From positions 1-17,065 of the forward strand of contig JAHIEB010000005.1 of assembly GCA_018894075.1 (NCBI GenBank): a DNA stretch of 17,065 bases, read 5' to 3'. Shown one piece after another: positions 13,605 to 17,065 of this stretch (the stretch's first letter is position 1; each line of letters starts with the position of its first letter). A program made the translations under genes and the position numbers. Source of the DNA: Patescibacteria group bacterium. Lineage in GTDB: Bacteria; Patescibacteriota; Minisyncoccia; Minisyncoccales; Staskawiczbacteraceae. Below the pieces are notes generated by a model. The model was given only the letters and a program-made list of their open reading frames with translations, did no database searches and was not told where the DNA came from.

Positions 13605-16600
13605 ATGAGAAAAACAAAGAAAATTATCGGTAAAAATAAGGATATCGTTTATCTTATAAGAAAATTCTGCGCAAAAAAACTCACAAGAATGGAGCTGTTG
13701 GTTTTTATGCCTTTTTTAATTTTTGTAACTTTCGTTTTGTTAATATCTGGGGCCGGGGTTTTTGAAAAACACATTTCCAGAGATCAGATTATTGGGGGGG
13801 CCGTACTTAATCAGAGTGCAATGATTGTAGCGGGTCAACCGGTTAAATGGGCAAAGATTGTGAATGTTAACGCCGTTAAGAGTGGTGAAAGGTATTTGGA
13901 GCTTCCCAAGGAAGCTCAAAATATTACTGTTAAATCAGTCCAAGCAGCTCCATCCTCCAAAGAAGAGTTCGCAGAGCTAACAATGGCAGACAGACAGCAA
14001 CTGGCGGTCGCCTTAAACCAATCTAAGCCCGGCATACTAGCTCGAGGCTGGCAGTTTTTCGTCGCTAATCTTGAAGGGTCTGTCGACCAGATTAAAAATA
14101 TCTTTAAAGAAGAAAAGAAGGAAGCGAAAAAGGAGGAAATAAATATTGTTAATACAAAAGAAGGCAAGTTCGTTGATTTAACCCCTTTTATACCCGCAGA
14201 GATGGATATCCAGCCGGCAGATGAAATAGTACCACAAGAAGACACCACCCCCGCTGTAGAATCAATAACACCGCCACAGCCCGAAGAAATCACCCCCGAA
14301 GAGGAAGATGTTATTCCTGTGTTGGAGGAAATAGTACCAGAGGAAGACCAACAAGTAGCAGAGGACAGCTCTTTAGAGGAAGATGCCCTCCAAGAAGAGG
14401 AAGATGTTATTCCTGTGTTGGAGGAAATAGTACCAGAGGAAGACCAACAAGTAACCGAGGAAGACTCTTTAGAGGAAGACATCCCTCAAGAGGAAGTGGA
14501 GGAAGACGTTCAAGAAATTGAAGAGGATGAAGTCGTAGAAAATGAGGATGACCAGGAAGAGGTAGCAGAGCAGGAAACAGAGGAAGAGGATGTTGTTGAT
14601 ATCCAGGAGGAATATGTTGTTGTTGAATTTGAAACGCCTGCTCCTGAAATTACAGAGCAGGATACAGAAGCAGGGAAATTAGTCACTGTCTCTGCCTCCG
14701 ATGAGTTAGAATACACAGATGTTTTAGCATATACCGCCATACCCGAGTTCTTTAAGGTAGGCGATGAAGGTAAGATAAAGATAAAGTGGCAGAATAACAA
14801 CAATCAGGATGTTTCTTTTGCCGCTTATGATTTGGACGGGAACGGAAAGCTTGATTACATAGAATGGACAGTTCCTCACTTATCAGAACAGATTTTTGAG
14901 ATAATCTTCATCTCCAAAGCATTTCAGCTGGACGAAGACCAAAACATTGTCGCAGATATTTATGACCAAGTGCAAGCGCAAGATGGAAACTACGCAACAG
15001 TTCCGCAGGACAATTATATTAGGGCAACATTTGACCAAGCGTTAAACAGCGCAAGTGATACCACAATTTACGCCAAGCCCACAGATTCAAATTCGGCAGC
15101 TAATGTAGAACTTTATCCTGTCTACATAGACCAAGATGGTAATATGACCGAGGGTCCGCTTGCCGCCACTTTTGAAAATATAGACCGCGAAGGTTTGTAT
15201 AAAGTTTTACTCTCAAACCTGCAAACACCTACGGATGTTTTTGATTTGAAAGTGGTTGGGGCGGGCGTAGATTTCGATTCGGCATTTGGAACTGCGTGGA
15301 AAGAAGTTTGTGATGATAAAGGAATTTGTGTTTATGAAGGAGAGAAAAAAGGTGTGGTTGCGGAGATTGGGAATAAAGACAGGAAGGTTAAAGATTATGA
15401 GCCACATCTTAAGTTGAGTAAATGGGATGATGAGGTTTCGTTTAAGATTAAGGTTCCTGATTCCAAAGAGCAAGGCAAAGATAAGATAAAATGGGATAAA
15501 GAGCCTAAGATAAAGGCGGAGAAGGATAGTGTTAGTATTGATTCTGAGACGAGGGAGGTTGAGTGGTATTATAAGGACATTGAGGTGGAGTATTCTGATT
15601 CGGTGAGTGTTGATGAGGGTTTGGAGATGGAGGAGATTGTGAAGGAGAGGCCTGATAGCAATGTTTTTGAGTATGAGATTGAGACTAAGAATTTGAATTT
15701 TTATTATCAGCCGGCTTTGAATGAAGAGCAACAAGAAGAAGGTTTGACTTGTTCTGAAACAGAATGTATTGATGTGAATGGAACAGTTGTGGTTAATCGT
15801 CCTGAAAATGTTGTTGGAAGTTATGCTGTTTTTCATACAGAACAAATGAGTGCCCTTAAAACAAAAGAAGAAGATGCTAAATACGGGTGGGGCAAGGTAT
15901 TTCATATTTATCGTCCTTTAGTTTATGATGCTGTGGGAAGTGAAATCTGGGGAGACTTGAATATAAATGAAAAGAAAGGAATTTTAACAGTAACAGTTGA
16001 TAAAAACTGGCTTGATAATGCTGTTTATCCTGTAACTATTGACCCAACTTTTGGGCATACTGGTGAGCCGACAACTGCAACTGGGGCTTACAATTACTTG
16101 ATAGCAAATGGAGCTTCAACGCAAGGATACTCTGCGCCAGAAAACGGTACAATTACGGCGATGAGTGTAAAGACTTATTACACAGACGGCTCCTCGGCAC
16201 CGATTACGCTCGGCATTTTTAGTGACAATACTAAACCCCTCGCAATATTGGCCGATACCGTGGGTGGCACGACTTCAAATTACGCCTGGATTGCTGACTT
16301 GGCGATTGACAATCCTGCTGGTGGTTATGTTATGACTGCTGGTCAAAAACTGTGGCTGGCATTCGAAAATGGGGGGACCAGAACATCGAGCTATTACTAC
16401 GATACTGTGAGCGGATATAGAACTTACTATAAATCTGGCGGTAATCCCTATCCCGGAGGAACCTTTTCGGGCGTACCAACCGATGCGGCAACAAACGACC
16501 GGAAATTCGGCATCCGCGCGACCTATACAGTGCCCCCTTCAAACACCGCCCCGACCGGCACGTTTAATTCCGCAACTCAAAACACTGATGGCACTGGCAA

Positions 16601-17065
16601 CGTAGCTGCTTCCATAACTATAGCAGATACAGAAAATAATGACTCTAAAGCAAAAATTGAGTATAGCGCGGTCTCTGATTGTTCCAGTGGCCAAACAAAA
16701 GCAACATTGACCGGAACACCTACAGCCACTGTCACGCCTGCGCCAGATCTTACTCAAGCCAACGCCTACCAACTTGGAACTTCAACGCCGATAAAAACAA
16801 CCTCGGCAAACACAGTTGGTTTTGTTTGGGATTCAAAAACCGACTTGCCTTCAGCCACTGGCGGCACAAACTATTATTTGTGTCTGACCGCCAATGATGG
16901 AACAGTTGATCAGACAACCATCGGCCCAAGCTCGGCGATAGCGGTTGATAACACCGCGCCAACCAACCAAAATACTGTCTTTGCCGCCTCCACTTCTAAA
17001 GTAGGCGGAGCTAGTGTTACAATTGTTTCGTCAGGAGACGCCACCAACAATGTTTGGTTTGCTCC
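13605..17065 (+). CDS. Giant anchored surface protein, 3' end beyond window
   Basis: From the ATG at 13605 the frame is open for 1,153 codons to the window edge, and the product is incomplete. A basic N-terminus and one hydrophobic segment (about 30-50), with no clear cleavage site, suggest a membrane anchor with the rest outside. Residues ~195-345 are an extremely Glu/Asp/Pro-rich linker. A canonical EF-hand-type loop DLDGNGKLDYIE is at 409-420. It is followed by a module (VPHLSEQIFEIIF to FDLKVVGAG, ~422-565) and another ending in HIYRPLVYDAVGSEIWGDL and VYPVTIDPTFG (~690-817); both are known to me from Parcubacteria surface proteins. A beta-rich region (~818-970) and Ig-like repeats (TAPTNQNTVF near 1118) follow. 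It probably mediates contact with a host cell or surface, which is inference. An earlier ATG at 13600 is followed at once by a stop. Confidence 0.85.
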   Translation, partial: MRKTKKIIGKNKDIVYLIRKFCAKKLTRMELLVFMPFLIFVTFVLLISGAGVFEKHISRDQIIGGAVLNQSAMIVAGQPVKWAKIVNVNAVKSGERYLELPKEAQNITVKSVQAAPSSKEEFAELTMADRQQLAVALNQSKPGILARGWQFFVANLEGSVDQIKNIFKEEKKEAKKEEINIVNTKEGKFVDLTPFIPAEMDIQPADEIVPQEDTTPAVESITPPQPEEITPEEEDVIPVLEEIVPEEDQQVAEDSSLEEDALQEEEDVIPVLEEIVPEEDQQVTEEDSLEEDIPQEEVEEDVQEIEEDEVVENEDDQEEVAEQETEEEDVVDIQEEYVVVEFETPAPEITEQDTEAGKLVTVSASDELEYTDVLAYTAIPEFFKVGDEGKIKIKWQNNNNQDVSFAAYDLDGNGKLDYIEWTVPHLSEQIFEIIFISKAFQLDEDQNIVADIYDQVQAQDGNYATVPQDNYIRATFDQALNSASDTTIYAKPTDSNSAANVELYPVYIDQDGNMTEGPLAATFENIDREGLYKVLLSNLQTPTDVFDLKVVGAGVDFDSAFGTAWKEVCDDKGICVYEGEKKGVVAEIGNKDRKVKDYEPHLKLSKWDDEVSFKIKVPDSKEQGKDKIKWDKEPKIKAEKDSVSIDSETREVEWYYKDIEVEYSDSVSVDEGLEMEEIVKERPDSNVFEYEIETKNLNFYYQPALNEEQQEEGLTCSETECIDVNGTVVVNRPENVVGSYAVFHTEQMSALKTKEEDAKYGWGKVFHIYRPLVYDAVGSEIWGDLNINEKKGILTVTVDKNWLDNAVYPVTIDPTFGHTGEPTTATGAYNYLIANGASTQGYSAPENGTITAMSVKTYYTDGSSAPITLGIFSDNTKPLAILADTVGGTTSNYAWIADLAIDNPAGGYVMTAGQKLWLAFENGGTRTSSYYYDTVSGYRTYYKSGGNPYPGGTFSGVPTDAATNDRKFGIRATYTVPPSNTAPTGTFNSATQNTDGTGNVAASITIADTENNDSKAKIEYSAVSDCSSGQTKATLTGTPTATVTPAPDLTQANAYQLGTSTPIKTTSANTVGFVWDSKTDLPSATGGTNYYLCLTANDGTVDQTTIGPSSAIAVDNTAPTNQNTVFAASTSKVGGASVTIVSSGDATNNVWFA
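14298..14357 (+). repeat. 60-base direct repeat, copy 1
   Basis: This stretch is identical over 60 bases to 14394-14453 in the same reading frame. It encodes acidic residues including DVIPVLEEIVPEEDQQV. The offset is 96 bases (32 codons), so the unit is in frame. It lies within the acidic linker of the giant surface protein. Confidence 0.92.
14394..14453 (+). repeat. 60-base direct repeat, copy 2
   Basis: Second exact copy of the repeat at 14298-14357. Similarity continues less perfectly past the end in both copies (SLEED segments). Exact identity including silent positions points to a recent duplication. Confidence 0.92.

Noticed and set aside
13600..13608. Two-codon upstream frame ATG-AGA-TGA overlapping the giant gene start
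   Set aside because: It overlaps the main ATG and could influence initiation, but so short a frame arises easily by chance and nothing else supports a role.
14298..14453. A CRISPR or mobile-element repeat
   Set aside because: There are only two copies, they are in frame within a coding sequence, and there are no regular spacers, terminal inverted repeats or transposase.
13916..14482. Ser-rich open frame of 188 codons on the minus strand
   Set aside because: It is the reverse of the Glu/Asp-rich linker: repeated GAGGAA reads as Ser codons on the other strand. The sense frame extends unbroken on both sides with recognisable modules.
15213..15905. Open frame of 230 codons on the minus strand
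   Set aside because: It is antisense to the giant surface protein gene. The sense strand there avoids TTA, CTA and TCA codons because of its G/T third positions, so the opposite frame stays open by chance. The product is Ile/Leu/Asn-rich with no domain.

Overview
The window looks like a chromosomal piece of a Patescibacteria (CPR) genome, most likely a Parcubacteria-type lineage that uses the standard bacterial code with TGA as a stop. The evidence is a stripped-down type IV secretion gene set of the CPR kind (PrgI, a separate TraC-like domain protein, a VirB4 ATPase and a TrbL/VirB6-like membrane protein), a short RsmA, a LysM plus M23 envelope peptidase, and a very large anchored surface protein built from modules I recognise from Parcubacteria. 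Most starts have little or no Shine-Dalgarno sequence. Four promoters share an extended -10 of the form TGGTANAAT. The placement is inference; no database search was possible.

Layout. 1-2725 (minus): PrgI, TraC-like protein and VirB4 ATPase, tightly packed and read leftward from a promoter that predicts a leaderless mRNA; VirB4 runs off the left edge. 2726-3946 (plus): one SPFH/band-7 membrane protein with its own consensus promoter and its own terminator. It is visibly richer in G+C and sits in reverse orientation inside the secretion locus. 3947-7176 (minus): rsmA, then the TrbL/VirB6-like protein and a small unknown protein. 7208-9172 (plus): a LysM/M23 peptidase and a membrane-anchored unknown, ending at a bidirectional terminator. 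9169-13475 (minus): an RNA-metabolism operon in the order rpsO, NYN-domain nuclease, pnp, coiled-coil protein, DksA/TraR-like zinc-finger protein. 13526-17065 (plus): the first 1,153 codons of a giant surface protein that leaves the window still open.

How it fits together. The membrane protein, the small PrgI protein and the VirB4/TraC-like pair would form an inner-membrane DNA or protein translocation channel. The peptidase and its neighbour act on the cell wall outside the membrane. S15, the NYN nuclease and PNPase form a ribosome and RNA-decay group. A long hairpin in the pnp leader is placed where autoregulatory RNase III hairpins lie in other bacteria. I found no tRNA, rRNA, CRISPR array, transposase or insertion sequence. 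No gene-free stretch exceeds 300 bases; the longest (13429-13604) holds two divergent promoters.

The points most worth a second look are the SPFH cassette inside the secretion locus, the leaderless promoters, the likely ATT start of the peptidase, the pnp leader hairpin behind an inserted NYN gene, and the repeat and composition mosaic in the giant surface protein.
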